Source of the DNA: Candidatus Burkholderia humilis
Lineage (GTDB): Bacteria; Pseudomonadota; Gammaproteobacteria; Burkholderiales; Burkholderiaceae
Assembly: GCA_001184405.1 (NCBI GenBank)
Contig: LFMX01000001.1
Coordinates: forward strand, 124,001-188,000
Reading direction: 5' to 3'
Length of the DNA: 64,000 nt
The position numbers and the translations under genes were made by a program. Below the pieces are notes generated by a model, which had not been told where the DNA came from, did no database searches, and worked only from the letters and a program-made list of their open reading frames with translations. Positions 10,329 to 20,199 of the stretch are shown here, piece after piece (position 1 is the first letter of the stretch; every line of letters starts with the position of its first letter).

Positions 10329-11240
10329 TCATTGTCCCTGGAATCCGCGCGCTCGTGCATAGCGTTCGAGACCGGCGGCGAGTGCGTCGAAGGTCGCGCG
10401 GCAGCGCAGGCTGGCGCGCAGGTCTTCGTACATCGTGATCCATGTATCGAGTTGCAGCGCGAAGACTTTCGGCAACACGCGCACGAGCGCATCGCGGCGC
10501 GCGAGCGCCACCTGACATGCGCCGATGCCCGCGCCCGCGTGAATCAACGCGAGTTGCGCGAGATCGCTGTCGGCGCGAATCGAGAAGATGTCGCGCGTGA
10601 AGGCGGGCAGCTTTTTGCCGGCCTCACGGATAAATTCCGTCATCTGGTCATAGCCGATGACCGCATGCTGCGCGAGCGCCGCCGCATTGCGCGGCGTGCC
10701 GTGTCTGTCGAGATAATCCTTGCGCGCATGCTCCCACTTCGATGCGTCCCACGCGCCGCGCGACGAGTTGCGATTGCGTCGGCCGCACCATGCGCACGGC
10801 AATATCCGCTTCGCGCCGCAGCAGGTCCTGCACGCGATTGGACAGCACCAGTTCGACGACGAGCCCCGGATACCTCTCGCGCAGCGCCGCGATGATCGGC
10901 GGCAACACTTCCACGCCGACTATCTCGCTCGCCGACACGCGCACGACGCCGTGCACGCTCGCGCCACCGGTATGTTCGCTTGCCGCGCGTTCGAGCGCTG
11001 CCGCCGTGCTCTGCATGGCCTGTGCGCATGCGACTGCAGCGCGAGCGCGACATCAGTGGCCTGCAAGCCGAGTTGCGAGCGCGTGAAAAGGCTCACGTTC
11101 AGCGCGTCTTCGAGCGCTTAGATATGACGTCCCGCCGTCGGTTGCGTGATGCCGAGCGCACACGCCGCGCCCGACAGCGAGCCTTCATCCAGCACCGCGA
11201 GAAACGTGCGATACAGCTCCCAGCCAATATTCTGTGCCAT
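10329..11240 (-). pseudogene. LysR-family regulator, multiply broken
   Basis: The start at 11240 gives an ordinary LysR helix-turn-helix (WELYRTFLAVLDEGSLSGAA, then CALGITQPTAGRHI) interrupted by TAA near 11117, then ALEDALNVSLFTRSQLGL. A shift follows near 11020, the effector domain continues as ASEIVGVEVLPPIIAALRER, and another shift near 10730 leads to YLDRHGTPRNAAALAQHAVI. The final segment ends cleanly (GLERYARARGFQGQ). It is divergent from the epimerase-like gene at 11338 and adjacent to the LysE gene, either of which it may have controlled. Confidence 0.8.
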
Positions 11241-11337
11241 ACAAATTCGTATACTGGATCAACGAGGTTAGGCAATTTTATTGCAGCCCGAAAACGGTAA
11301 GAATCGGCTGATCGATATAGAAAACGGAGCGATCCGC

Positions 11338-12275
11338 ATGACGAATGGCGAAACGATTCTGGTGCTCGGCGCGACGGGCGGCATCGGTGGAGAGCAGTTG
11401 CGCGATGCGGGCTGGCGCGTGCGCGGGCTTCGGCGTAGCGCGGGTTCATCCCAAGCGGAAGGCATCGAATGGATTCGGGGCGATGCGATGAATCGCGCGG
11501 ACGTGGCGCGTGCGGCGCACGGCGCGTCGGTGATCGTGCATGCGGTAAATCCGCCGGGCTACCGGCGCTGGGCAGAACTCGTGTTGCCGATGCTCCATCA
11601 CACCATCGACGCGGCGAAGACCGAAGGCGCGCCGATCGTGCTGCCCGGCACCGTGTACAACTTCGGGCCGGATGCGTTTCCGGTCATCGATGAAACCGCT
11701 CCGCAACATCCGGTCACGAAGAAAGGCGCGATTCGCGTGGAAATGGAAGCGCGATTACAGCACGCGAGTGAAGACGGCGCGCGCGTGATTATCGTGCGTA
11801 CAGGCGATTTCTTCGGGCCGAATGCGGGCAACAACTGGTTCTCGCAAGGACTCGTCAAGCCCGGACAAGCGGTGAAGAAGATCAGCAATCCCGGCTCGCG
11901 AGGCATCGGACATGAATGGTCTTATCTGCCCGATGTCGCGCGCACGATGATCGAACTGCTCGCGCGCCGCGACACGCTCGATGCCTTCGCTCGCTTTCAT
12001 ATGCGCGGACATTATGACGATGACGGCACGCGATTCAGCGCGTCGTCGAGAAACGGACGGGAAAGAAGCCGCGTATCAGCGCGTTTCCGTGGTGGCTGCT
12101 GACGCTTGCAGCACCATTGAACGTGACGTTTCGCGAGATGGGCGAAATGCGCTATCTATGGCGCGAACCGATCCGCATGACCAACACGCATCTCGTCGAT
12201 ACGCTCGGCCACGAACCGCACACGCCGCTCGATGAAGCGATCGAAGCAACGTTGCGCGGTTTGCGTTGCATCTGA
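11338..12275 (+). pseudogene. NAD-dependent epimerase/dehydratase (extended SDR), frameshifted
   Basis: A Rossmann start, ILVLGATGGIGGEQLRDAGW, is visible; about three residues seem missing after GGIGGE compared with relatives. The frame runs through YNFGPDAFPVIDETAPQHPV and FFGPNAGNNWFSQGLVKPGQ to about 12030, then shifts; the remainder (ISAFPWWLLTLAAPLNVTFR; LGHEPHTPLDEAIEATLRGL) lies in another frame and stops at 12273-12275. It has an AACGGAG ribosome site and is divergent from a broken LysR gene. It converges on the PhoD pseudogene with one base between stops. Confidence 0.8.
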
Positions 12276-12276
12276 A

Positions 12277-13857
12277 TTACGCCTCGATGTCGAGCTTCAC
12301 GTCCCACAGCGACTTACCGTTGAGATCGTGCAGCGAGACCGTCATCGCGCGGCTGACGGGATCGATCTTCGCGCGGCCGTAGTATTCGACTGATTCTGCG
12401 GATTGTTCGCCGGAATGCTCACGTAGCGCAAATCGGGGCCGAAGGTCGTGTCGAGATCGTTCGGGGCGAAGGTGCCCGCGTTGATCGGACCGCCGACGAA
12501 TTCCCAGAACGGCTTGAAGTCGCTGAACTGCGCACGCGACGGATCGTAATAGGTCGCTTGCGCGTAATGCACATCGGCCGTCACCCACACGACATCTTGA
12601 TGTCCTCGCGCTTGATGAAGCCGAGAATCTCCTTGATTTCCAGCTCACGTCCGAGCGGCGAGCCGTTGTCCGCGTTGGCCCACGCTTCGAAGGTGCCTTT
12701 GGGCACATCGGGATTCGCATCGGGCACGACGAGCGAAATCGGCATATCGCTCGCGATGACTTTCCACGTCGCGCGCGATGCCTTCAACAACGCCTTCAGC
12801 CACTCCGTTTGCTGCGAGCCGAGAAACGCGGAAGTCGCATCGAGCTTCGTCTGTTTGTTCGGCGAATTCGGCCCGCGATACGAACGCTCATCGAGCATGA
12901 ACACATCGAGCAGCGGCCCGAACTTAAACGCGCGATAGATCTGCTCCGGATCGAGCTGATTGATGCGAAACGGGTTGTACTCGAACATTGCCTGCTTCGC
13001 GCGTGCTTCGAGCAGATTGATCGCGCGCGTTTGATAACGCTTCTCCGCCGCGCCGATCTGCTGGCCCGGATACCAGTTGTTGCGCACTTCGTGATCGTCC
13101 CATTGCACGAGAAACGGCACTTCCGCAGCGAAGCGGCGCTTGTTGATATCGAGCTGGTTATACGCGAACGCCGCGCGATAATCGTCGAGCGTCTGCGCGA
13201 CATGCGACTTGCCTTCGGTCACGATGTTGGTCCACATCGTGCCGTCGGGCAGCTTCACTTCGCGTTCGATCACGCTGTCCGCGTAAATCTGATCACCCGA
13301 GTGAATGAAAAAGTCGGGCTGCTCGCGACGCATCGCTTCATAGATGCGATAACCGCCAAAGCGTTCGTTGATCCCCCAGCCCTGCCCCGCTTCATCGCCG
13401 GAAAAGACGAAGGTGATCGGCTTGTTCGCATCGATCAATGCCGTGCGCATGCGGCCCGTCACCGGCTCGCTCAACGCTTTGCCATCGACGAGATCGGCGA
13501 AGCGCACGCGATAGAACAGGTCCGCGCCGGGCGGCAAATTCGCGAGATCGATGCGTCCCGTGAAGTCGGTGCTTTCGAGCACCGACGGCCCGATGCGGCG
13601 CTGGAATGTCCTGAAGTTTTCGCTCGTCGAGTACTCGACGATCATGCGCGAAGGACGATCCGCACGGCTCCATACGATGCCGCTCGTTGCCGTGACATCG
13701 CCGCTCATCACGCCGCCGGGCACTTGCGGGCGCAGCGTGTCCGATGTGACGACAACGGGCGCGACGCCTTGGCAAGCGCATCGCCGATACGCGATCCGGT
13801 CAACGCGAGGCCCGCGCCTGTAAAGAGTCCTTTGAGCAATGCGCGACGGTCCGGCAT
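12277..13857 (-). pseudogene. PhoD-type alkaline phosphatase/phosphodiesterase, three frameshifts
   Basis: The N-terminus at 13857 (MPDRRALLKGLFTGAGLALT) carries a twin-arginine-like signal. A shift near 13760 leads into the PhoD catalytic frame with SGDEAGQGWGINERFGGYRI, FFIHSGDQIYADS, VQWDDHEVRNNWYPGQ and VFMLDERSYRG, the metal- and phosphate-binding motifs of the family. Shifts near 12598 (before VWVTADVHYAQATYYDPSRA) and 12390 (before EYYGRAKIDPVSRAMTVSLH) break the C-terminal third. PhoD enzymes hydrolyse phosphodiesters in the periplasm under phosphate limitation. All motifs survive on paper, so inactivation looks recent. Confidence 0.88.
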
Positions 13858-13869
13858 ATCGTGGGTCCT

Positions 13870-14339
13870 TTATATCGTTCGAGTCGAATCGACGATAGTA
13901 AAGCTCAACGGTGTCGGTTTTGTTTCAGCGCGCATTGCATCGTTCGATGCGATCAGCACACGGCGATAGCTATGCCGGATCACCGCATCCGACACGCGCT
14001 CTTTCCAGATGCGCCATTGCTTGCTTTTGCTGCGGCCCATGACGATCAGATCCGCATCGACCTCGCGCGCGGCAGATCGATCGTCATGCATGCATCTTCG
14101 ATGTCCGCATCGCGCATGATCTGCAGACTGTGCTCGGCGATCTGCTGCGCTTGCTCTTCGACACGCGCGACCATCGCGCCGCAATCGCTATCGAGCGACG
14201 ACGTCGCCCACCACGGCATGCGATCGACCACATGAACCGCCGTCAGCTGCGCATGACTTTCGCGCGCGCGTTCGATGGCCAGTGCGAGCGTCGCATCGCT
14301 TTCTCTTACGCCGATGGCAGCCAGAATGTGCTTGGTCAT
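13870..14339 (-). pseudogene. Universal stress protein (UspA family), frameshifted
   Basis: The start at 14339 gives MTKHILAAIGVRESDATLAL and AQLTAVHVVDRMPWW, the usual Usp beta-alpha start. Near 14066 the frame shifts; the other frame holds EVDADLIVMGRSKSKQW and RHSYRRVLIA, equivalent to the ATP-binding G-x2-G-x9-G-S/T region. The gap between the parts is about right for one indel. It sits next to, and in the same orientation as, the PhoD pseudogene. Confidence 0.75.
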
Positions 14340-14511
14340 GATGTGGATGTGGTCTCCTGTGTCTGCTTCAGCCCTACACGTCGATGCGTTTTCGTTGGCG
14401 TGCACACGACATTCGCCGCGTTTAAGCCCTTGATGAGCATGGCACGGCATGTGCATTGAAGCGCATGTCTCACGATGCTGCCTGCCACTTCATCGCGCGT
14501 CCGGACCGGTT

Positions 14512-14537
14512 GCTTCGCGCCATCGGTCCGTTTTTTT
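14512..14537 (+). terminator. Rho-independent-type hairpin with T-tract, no + strand gene upstream
   Basis: CGGACC pairs with GGTCCG, followed directly by seven Ts. It points rightward, but both flanking genes are on the minus strand, and the 14340-14511 region shows no supportable + strand gene. It may be a relic of a lost gene. Confidence 0.5.
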
Positions 14538-14548
14538 ATGCATCTGCG

Positions 14549-15046
14549 TTAAAGGCCGGTGCGCGAATCGTACGGACGCGCGGGATGATGCGAAACGTTT
14601 TCGAGTTGCGGGCGCAGGGTATCGCTGAAAGTGCGCTTTTGCTGATCGTTCAGCCCGCTATAGAACTTGAGCCACGCTTTCGCCGATTGTTCGGGTAGCG
14701 ATGCATCCTGTTGCGTGGTCCTCAGATGCGCGGCGTGCAAGGCATCGAGATTGATGATGGGCTGCTCGATGATTTGCTGCACGCGCTGCTGCATTTGATC
14801 GCCGTTCATGCGGGCGGCGTGACTGTCACGCATGGCGTCGATGGCGGCTTGCCATTGCACTTCCTGATCGGCGTTGAGGTTCAGTTGATCGTGAAGTTGG
14901 CGGATGTTGACTTGCTGAACCTGGATCGCGATTTCATTGCTCGATTGCGCGAAGGCGGGCATCGTCGTGAATGCGAAGGATGACGCGGCGACGAGTGCGA
15001 GCAATGCCGTGCATGCTTTCTTCGTGGCTTGATTCGACGTGTTCAT
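14549..15046 (-). CDS. Spy/CpxP-like (LTXXQ) periplasmic protein
   Basis: 165 residues with a signal peptide ending near TTMPAFA-QSS, then a mostly helical, Gln-rich mature domain (VQQVNIRQLHDQLNLNADQE, VQWQAAIDAMRDSHAARM, FYSGLNDQQKRTFSDTL). LNADQEVQW and LNDQQKRTF correspond to the two LTxxQ-type motifs of Spy/CpxP periplasmic stress chaperones. The reading frame is intact, and no Cys is present. Likely a stress-induced periplasmic chaperone; family known, exact role inferred. Confidence 0.75.
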   Translation of the reverse strand: MNTSNQATKKACTALLALVAASSFAFTTMPAFAQSSNEIAIQVQQVNIRQLHDQLNLNADQEVQWQAAIDAMRDSHAARMNGDQMQQRVQQIIEQPIINLDALHAAHLRTTQQDASLPEQSAKAWLKFYSGLNDQQKRTFSDTLRPQLENVSHHPARPYDSRTGL

Positions 15047-15199
15047 TTTCGTTTCCCCTTGTCCAAGGATCGGTCAGCGGATCGGAGAGCGTCGCGTGAC
15101 GTCTTCGTGTAACCATGAAACGAAGCTAGGAAGGGGGAGTTAGGGGAGAATGAGGGCCTTCATAGCGCATCCCGCAAACACTCACCTTCGGCAGATCAG

Positions 15200-15970
15200 C
15201 TAAATCACATTCAACATCGACAACGCCATCTCCTGCAACGGCTGCAACACCCGCGCAAGCGCCACCGCACTCGTCTCCTTCCCGATCGGCATATTCGCCG
15301 ACAGCGCCGCCACCACCTGCCCGTGGCGATTCTTGATCGGCACCGCGACGCCGCGCACGCCCATCTGCAATTGCTGTTCGATCTCCACGTAACCGTCCAC
15401 GCGCGCCTGCCGGATCTTCTCGTACAGCACATCCTTATCGGTGATGGTGAGCGACGTGAACGGCCGGTACTCGGTCCGGTCGAGCCATTCGCGCACGGAC
15501 GCTTCGTCCGGTTTATACGCGAGCATGACGATACCGCCCGACATCAGCGCGACCGGCACCCGCGCGCCGAGCACGAAGCCGGTGGTCATCACGCGCGTCG
15601 AACCATTGCGCGCGATAATGACGAAATCCCAGTCATCTAGCACGCTCACATAAACGGACTCGTGGATTTGCACGCTCAACTGCTGCAAAAACGGCTGCAC
15701 GATGCGCGGCAGCCGCGCCGATTCAAAGTACGACCAGCCCATACGCAACACGCGCGGTGTCAGATTGAAGAGCTTGCCATCGGTCTGCACGTAGCCGAGA
15801 TGCGCGAGCGTCAGCAGATACCGCCGCGCCACCGTGCGCGTAAGGCCGGTACGCATGGCGGCCTGCGTGGGCGTCATGCGCGCGTGCTGATCGTCGAAGG
15901 CTTCGAGGATCGCCAGCCCCTTCTCCAGACCGGCAATCCAGTCGCGTTTGTCGAGTTCGGGTTTAGTCAT
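15200..15970 (-). CDS. IclR-family transcriptional regulator (PcaR/PobR-like)
   Basis: Intact 256-residue regulator. The N-terminal winged helix is WIAGLEKGLAILEAFDDQHA with MTPTQAAMRTGLTRTVARRY, matching the PcaR/PobR/CatR branch, and the C-terminal IclR effector domain follows (VYVSVLDDWDFVIIARNGST; GVRGVAVPIKNRHGQVVAAL). Such regulators usually bind protocatechuate, beta-ketoadipate or 4-hydroxybenzoate. The divergent neighbour is a broken MHS-type transporter, consistent with an aromatic-acid uptake unit. The 300-base divergent gap (15971-16270) should contain both promoters; I could not assign sites. Confidence 0.88.
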   Translation of the reverse strand: MTKPELDKRDWIAGLEKGLAILEAFDDQHARMTPTQAAMRTGLTRTVARRYLLTLAHLGYVQTDGKLFNLTPRVLRMGWSYFESARLPRIVQPFLQQLSVQIHESVYVSVLDDWDFVIIARNGSTRVMTTGFVLGARVPVALMSGGIVMLAYKPDEASVREWLDRTEYRPFTSLTITDKDVLYEKIRQARVDGYVEIEQQLQMGVRGVAVPIKNRHGQVVAALSANMPIGKETSAVALARVLQPLQEMALSMLNVI

Positions 15971-16270
15971 GCTGCCATGCTTGTTTAGTTATGGAACGCG
16001 GCGTGTTTCGGGCGCTTAAAAAAGCCAAATGCTAGTGCTAATCCCAAATGCGTTCGATGATCGATCATACGCGTGCGATAATCGCGCAAAATTTATCACA
16101 AAATGTTGATCGAAAGGGGTTGCGCTTTTATTCTCCAATCATTTTCAGAGCGACGCGCGCGCATTGACGGCCTAGTCCCATGCCCTGCCGCTCGGCCACG
16201 GGCGGTTCGCATCGACCAGGACGTGGCGAAAAGATCTCACTCGATAAACCCATTGTTCGAAGACATCTCT

Positions 16271-17268
16271 ATGGCTAGCCTCAAGGACGACGCGAACGGC
16301 GGCCGCCAGGCGAAGAAAGCGACGGCGAGCGGCTGGATCGGCTCGGCGCTCGAGTACTACGACTTCTTAATCTACGCGCAAGCGGCGGCTCTCATCTTCC
16401 CGCAGTTGTTCTTCCCGTCGGGCAATCCGAAGGTCGCGATCATCGCGTCGCTTGCGACGTACGGCATGGGCTATGTCGCGCGTCCGATCGGCGCGTTCGT
16501 GCTCGGCCATCTCGGCGACACGCATGGCCGCAAGAACGTGCTGCTGATCTGCATGTTCCTGATGGGTTTCTCGACGATGGCCGTCGGCCTCTTGCCGACA
16601 TATCACCAGATCGGCATGGTGGCGCCCGCGCTGCTCCTCGTCTTGCGTCTGGTTCAAGGCTTCGCGGTGGCCGGCGAAATTTCCGGCGCAAGTTCGATGA
16701 TTCTCGAACACGCACCGTTCGGACGACGCGGCTATTACGCAAGCTTCACGCTGCAAGGCGTGCAGGCGGGCCGGATTCTCGCCGCCGCCGTATTCCGATG
16801 ATCGTCGGCTCGTTGCTCGCAGGTCTGCTCTCGTTCGCTTATCTGTATGCGATCAGCATCAAGAACGTGCCGCTGGCGATTGTCGCGTCGCTGCTGATGT
16901 GGGGCGTCGTGTATCAGGGCTATAACGTGATTTTCCCGAGCTTCTATCCGGAACTGTTCCCGACGCGTTCGCGTGTCTCGGCGATGGCGATTGCACAGAA
17001 CATCGGCACGACCATCACGGCTTTGCTGCCCGCGCTGTTCGCTGCGGTGGCGCCGCCGGGATCGACGAACATCTGGCTGACGGTCGGCGCGATTGCTTTC
17101 CGCGTGACGATCATCGCTTCGATCGCGGCTTACTCGGCGCGTGAAACGTACCGCATCCGCTTGAATGACCTCGGCAAGCCGGACGCCGTGCCGATGAGCG
17201 AGCAAGAATATGAACGTCTGCGCGCCGATCCGATGGCCGATGCGAAGGTGGCCAAGGCGCATGCCTGA
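16271..17268 (+). pseudogene. MHS-family (MFS) carboxylate transporter with internal deletion
   Basis: The first half reads as an MHS symporter: GWIGSALEYYDFLIYAQAAA, YVARPIGAFVLGHLGDTHGRK (the loop 2-3 signature) and LRLVQGFAVAGEISGASSM. Coding then jumps near 16796 from QGVQAGRILAA to MIVGSLLAGLLSFAYLYAIS, corresponding to the late spans, in a different frame. Around 150 or more residues covering the central loop and adjacent spans are gone. The C-terminal part (YQGYNVIFPSFYPELFPTRS) is intact to the stop. It is divergent from an intact IclR regulator, probably for aromatic or dicarboxylic acid uptake. Confidence 0.88.
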
Positions 17269-17291
17269 ACGTAAAGTGTTGGAGTGTCTTG

Positions 17292-17317
17292 ACGGGCCCT
17301 GCGGGGCCCGTTTTTTT
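17292..17317 (+). terminator. Rho-independent terminator of the MHS transporter gene
   Basis: CGGGCCC, loop TGCG, GGGCCCG and then seven Ts, 23 bases after the transporter stop. The T-tract overlaps the stop codon of the convergent SDR gene. Confidence 0.9.
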
Positions 17318-18069
17318 ATCTTTGCAGCTTCACGCCCGACAGGCGCTCGCATATCGCGATCAACCGATTCTGCATGGCTTCATCGCGCGCGGCGGCATCG
17401 CATGCACGCTCGCGCATGTGGAAGAAAGTAGCGCCCTGACACGCGCGCCGCATCGTCATCACTGACAGCGAGCCACGCCTGCGTGCGATGCGCCTTGTCG
17501 ATGTCATCCGGCGCCGATGCGCCGCCCATCTTCGTCGGCACCCAGCCCGGCTCCAGTGCATTCGACATCACGTCCGGCCAGACACGCGCAACGGCCAACG
17601 CGATCGACACATCCATGAACTTGCTCTCGGCATACGCCTGCGCGCCCTGCCAGCGACGCGCGGTCGATTCGATATCATCGAGATCCGCACGTACGCCGCG
17701 ATGCATGCTCGAGCTGAGATACACGAGCCGTCGAGGTTTGTCGATCAGCGCCGTCAGCACAAAAGGCGCGAGCACGTTGATGGCGAACACATGCGGCAAG
17801 CCATCTTCCGTTTCGATACGACGCGCCTCGCGATAGCCCACGCCCGCGTTATGAATGACCGCATCGAAATGGCCGAGCGCGTTGACTTGCCGCGCGACGT
17901 CCTTCATTTGCGCGATGCTCGACAGATCGCCGATCACGACCGGCGACGGAAGTGAAGCCGCACGCGCTTCGTTGCGCGCATGGAGCGCCACATCATGACC
18001 TTGTTCGAGCAGTTGCGCCGCCATGAGCCCAAGTCCGTCGCTAGATCCTGTGATGAATACGCGTGCCAT
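17316..18069 (-). pseudogene. Short-chain dehydrogenase/reductase with C-terminal frameshift
   Basis: Start at 18069: MARVFITGSSDGLGLMAAQL has the TGxxxGxG nucleotide site; VIHNAGVG is the NAG motif; RLVYLSSSM and the YAESK catalytic Tyr/Lys are present. The frame is sound until about 17426, where one extra base diverts the last 35 codons; the alternative frame ends FHMRERACDAAARDEAMQNR and LIAICERLSGVKLQR, as expected. The catalytic core survives, so partial function is possible. Divergent from a broken LysR regulator at 18168, the classic regulator-target pair. Confidence 0.75.
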
Positions 18070-18167
18070 ATCGACTCTCCGAATGAAATCACCGAAACAA
18101 TTCTGCGCGCGATCCCAAACCTTCGCGATAACATGAAAGCCATTTCATCGATGCCACGGAGGCATGA

Positions 18168-19064
18168 ATGGCCGGCTTCAACGAACGCATTCTGAACGGC
18201 ATCGCGTGTTCGCGGCCATCGTCGATGCGGGCACCTTCGCGGCCGCCGGCGATCAGCTCGGCATGTCGCAGCCGGGCGTGAGCCACGCGATTGCACGCCT
18301 GGAAAAGCGCCTGAAAATAAGGTTATTCGACAGAACGACGCGCACTGTATCGCTCACCGACGACGGCCGCCGCTTCTTCGAACACGTCATGCCGCACCTT
18401 GCGGGACTCGAAGAAGCAGCCGCAACCGCATCGAGCGACGCAACAACCGTACGCGGCCGATTGCGCGTCAATGTCGATCCGATCTTTTTGCGGCTCGTGC
18501 TCGGCCCGCGTCTCGAAGCATTTCTACACGCACACGCCGAACTGGAACTCGAACTGATCACGCGCGATCGTCTGGGCGACATGATCGCCGATGGCTTCGA
18601 TCTCGCCGTGCGTTTTGGCGAGCCGCACAATTCAAGTCTGGTCGCACACAAGCTGCTCGATACGCCGGTGCACACGGTCGCCGCGCCGCGTAATCGAACG
18701 CAACGGCAAGCCTGCGACACCGCAAGCGCTCGCGGATCAAACGCACACGTGCATCGAGTTTCACGATCCGGAAACGGGGCGTCCTTATGCGTGGGAGTTT
18801 CATCGCAAGAAAAAGTGCATGACGGTAGATACGCGCGGACGACTCACGCTCAACGATCCGGGCACGATGTTGAGCACGTGTCTGTCAGGTTACGACATCG
18901 AGCAGATACTCGAACTCGGGCACAAGCATCTGCTCGATGACGGCAGCCTGATCGATCTCTTTCCCGACTGGCCCGACGAACGTTTTCCGCTTTATGCGTT
19001 TCATCCGTCGAGACATCATCCCATCCGCCCGCTAAAACAAGGGCTTTTCTGGATTTCGTCGTAG
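18168..19064 (+). pseudogene. LysR-family regulator, two frameshifts
   Basis: The ATG at 18168 follows GGAGG. MAGFNERILNGIA shifts frame near 18205 into VFAAIVDAGTFAAAGDQLGM and SQPGVSHAIARLEKRLKIRL, the LysR helix-turn-helix. The effector domain is coherent to about 18690, then shifts; the rest (ERNGKPATPQALADQTHTCI; FPDWPDERFPLYAFHPSRHH) follows in a third frame to the stop at 19062-19064. Each shift is one base. It is divergent from the SDR gene. Confidence 0.85.
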
Positions 19065-19076
19065 CGCTGAGCGAGG

Positions 19077-20127
19077 TCAAAAGGTAACGGACTGACCGCT
19101 GCGCGCGCTTTCGATGATGGCCGTGAGCGTGGCCGCGTTATCCAGACTCGTCTGCGCGTAATACGCGATCGCGGCCGTATCGTTCGACTTCACCATGCGC
19201 GCGAAACTTTCCGCTGCATAGAAAAATCCGCTGCCCGTTTGCGATTCGATCACGTCGAACGGCACCGAATTCGGAATGCCGCGACGCACGCGCAACTGGC
19301 TCGGCAAATAACCGAAGGCATCGCCTTGCGCTTTGTCGCTCGTGTGATTGAGGTATTCGGTATCGATCGTGCCTTGCTTGCGTGCCGATGATCGTCGCAT
19401 GCCGGTGATTCGCTGCATCCATCGCACAGGAAAGCTGCGCGCGCCGGCCGTTTGCGTAATGCAGCGTGGCCATGAGGCTGATATCGACATCGGTTTCTGC
19501 CCACGTTGCGACGGCATTGACGCGTTGCGGCGCGCTGCCCATCACGAGGCGAATCAGGCTCAGCACATAGCTGCCGGCATCGAGCAATGCGCCACCGCCG
19601 AGTTCCGGCTTCATGCGGATATTCGCGTCGCGATTGCCCACCGTAAAACCGAAGCTCGCCTGAATGCTGCGCACATCGCCGATTGCGCCTTCGCCGAGCA
19701 AGGTCATCATCGCGGCGGTTTGCGGCTGGAAGTAGTACGGAAACGCTTCGAGCAACATGACGTCGTTGCGTTCGGCTGCATCGAACATGCTTTCGGCGTC
19801 GTCGCGGCTCAGTGCGAGCGGCTTTTCGCACAATACGTGCTTACCGTGATTCACGGCCTTGACCGCCCATTCCGCATGCATGCTGTTGGGGAGCGGAAGA
19901 TAGATCGCATCGATGTCCGGGCTCGCGAGCATTGTATCGTAACTGCCGAACCATGTGTCGATGCTGTTCGCTTCGGCGAACGCCTTCGCGCTCTCATCGT
20001 TGCGGCTCGCGATGACGACGCCGCCAACGCTTTCGCTCAGTTTGACATCGCGCGTGAATTGCCGGGCGATATTCGCGCCACCGAGAATACCGAGACGCAA
20101 CGGCGAAGATGCCTGATTCGTGGACAC
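19077..20127 (-). pseudogene. Gfo/Idh/MocA-family oxidoreductase, frameshifted
   Basis: A GTG start at 20127 with a strong AAAGGAG site gives STNQASSPLRLGILGGANIA with an NAD(P)-binding GxGxxA-like start; HGKHVLCEKPLALS is the family's EKP motif, and GGGALLDAGSYVLSLIR follows. Near 19385 the frame shifts; the C-terminal beta-sheet domain (TEYLNHTSDKAQGDAFGYLP; AESFARMVKSNDTAAIAYYA) is in another frame to the stop at 19077. Members oxidise sugars or inositol derivatives. Inactive as read. Confidence 0.85.
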
Positions 20128-20199
20128 AGCGACTCCTTTAGTTTGGGCTAATGAGATGGTTAATTTAACGATTAACGCTGCGTCGCACAATCCGCTTCT

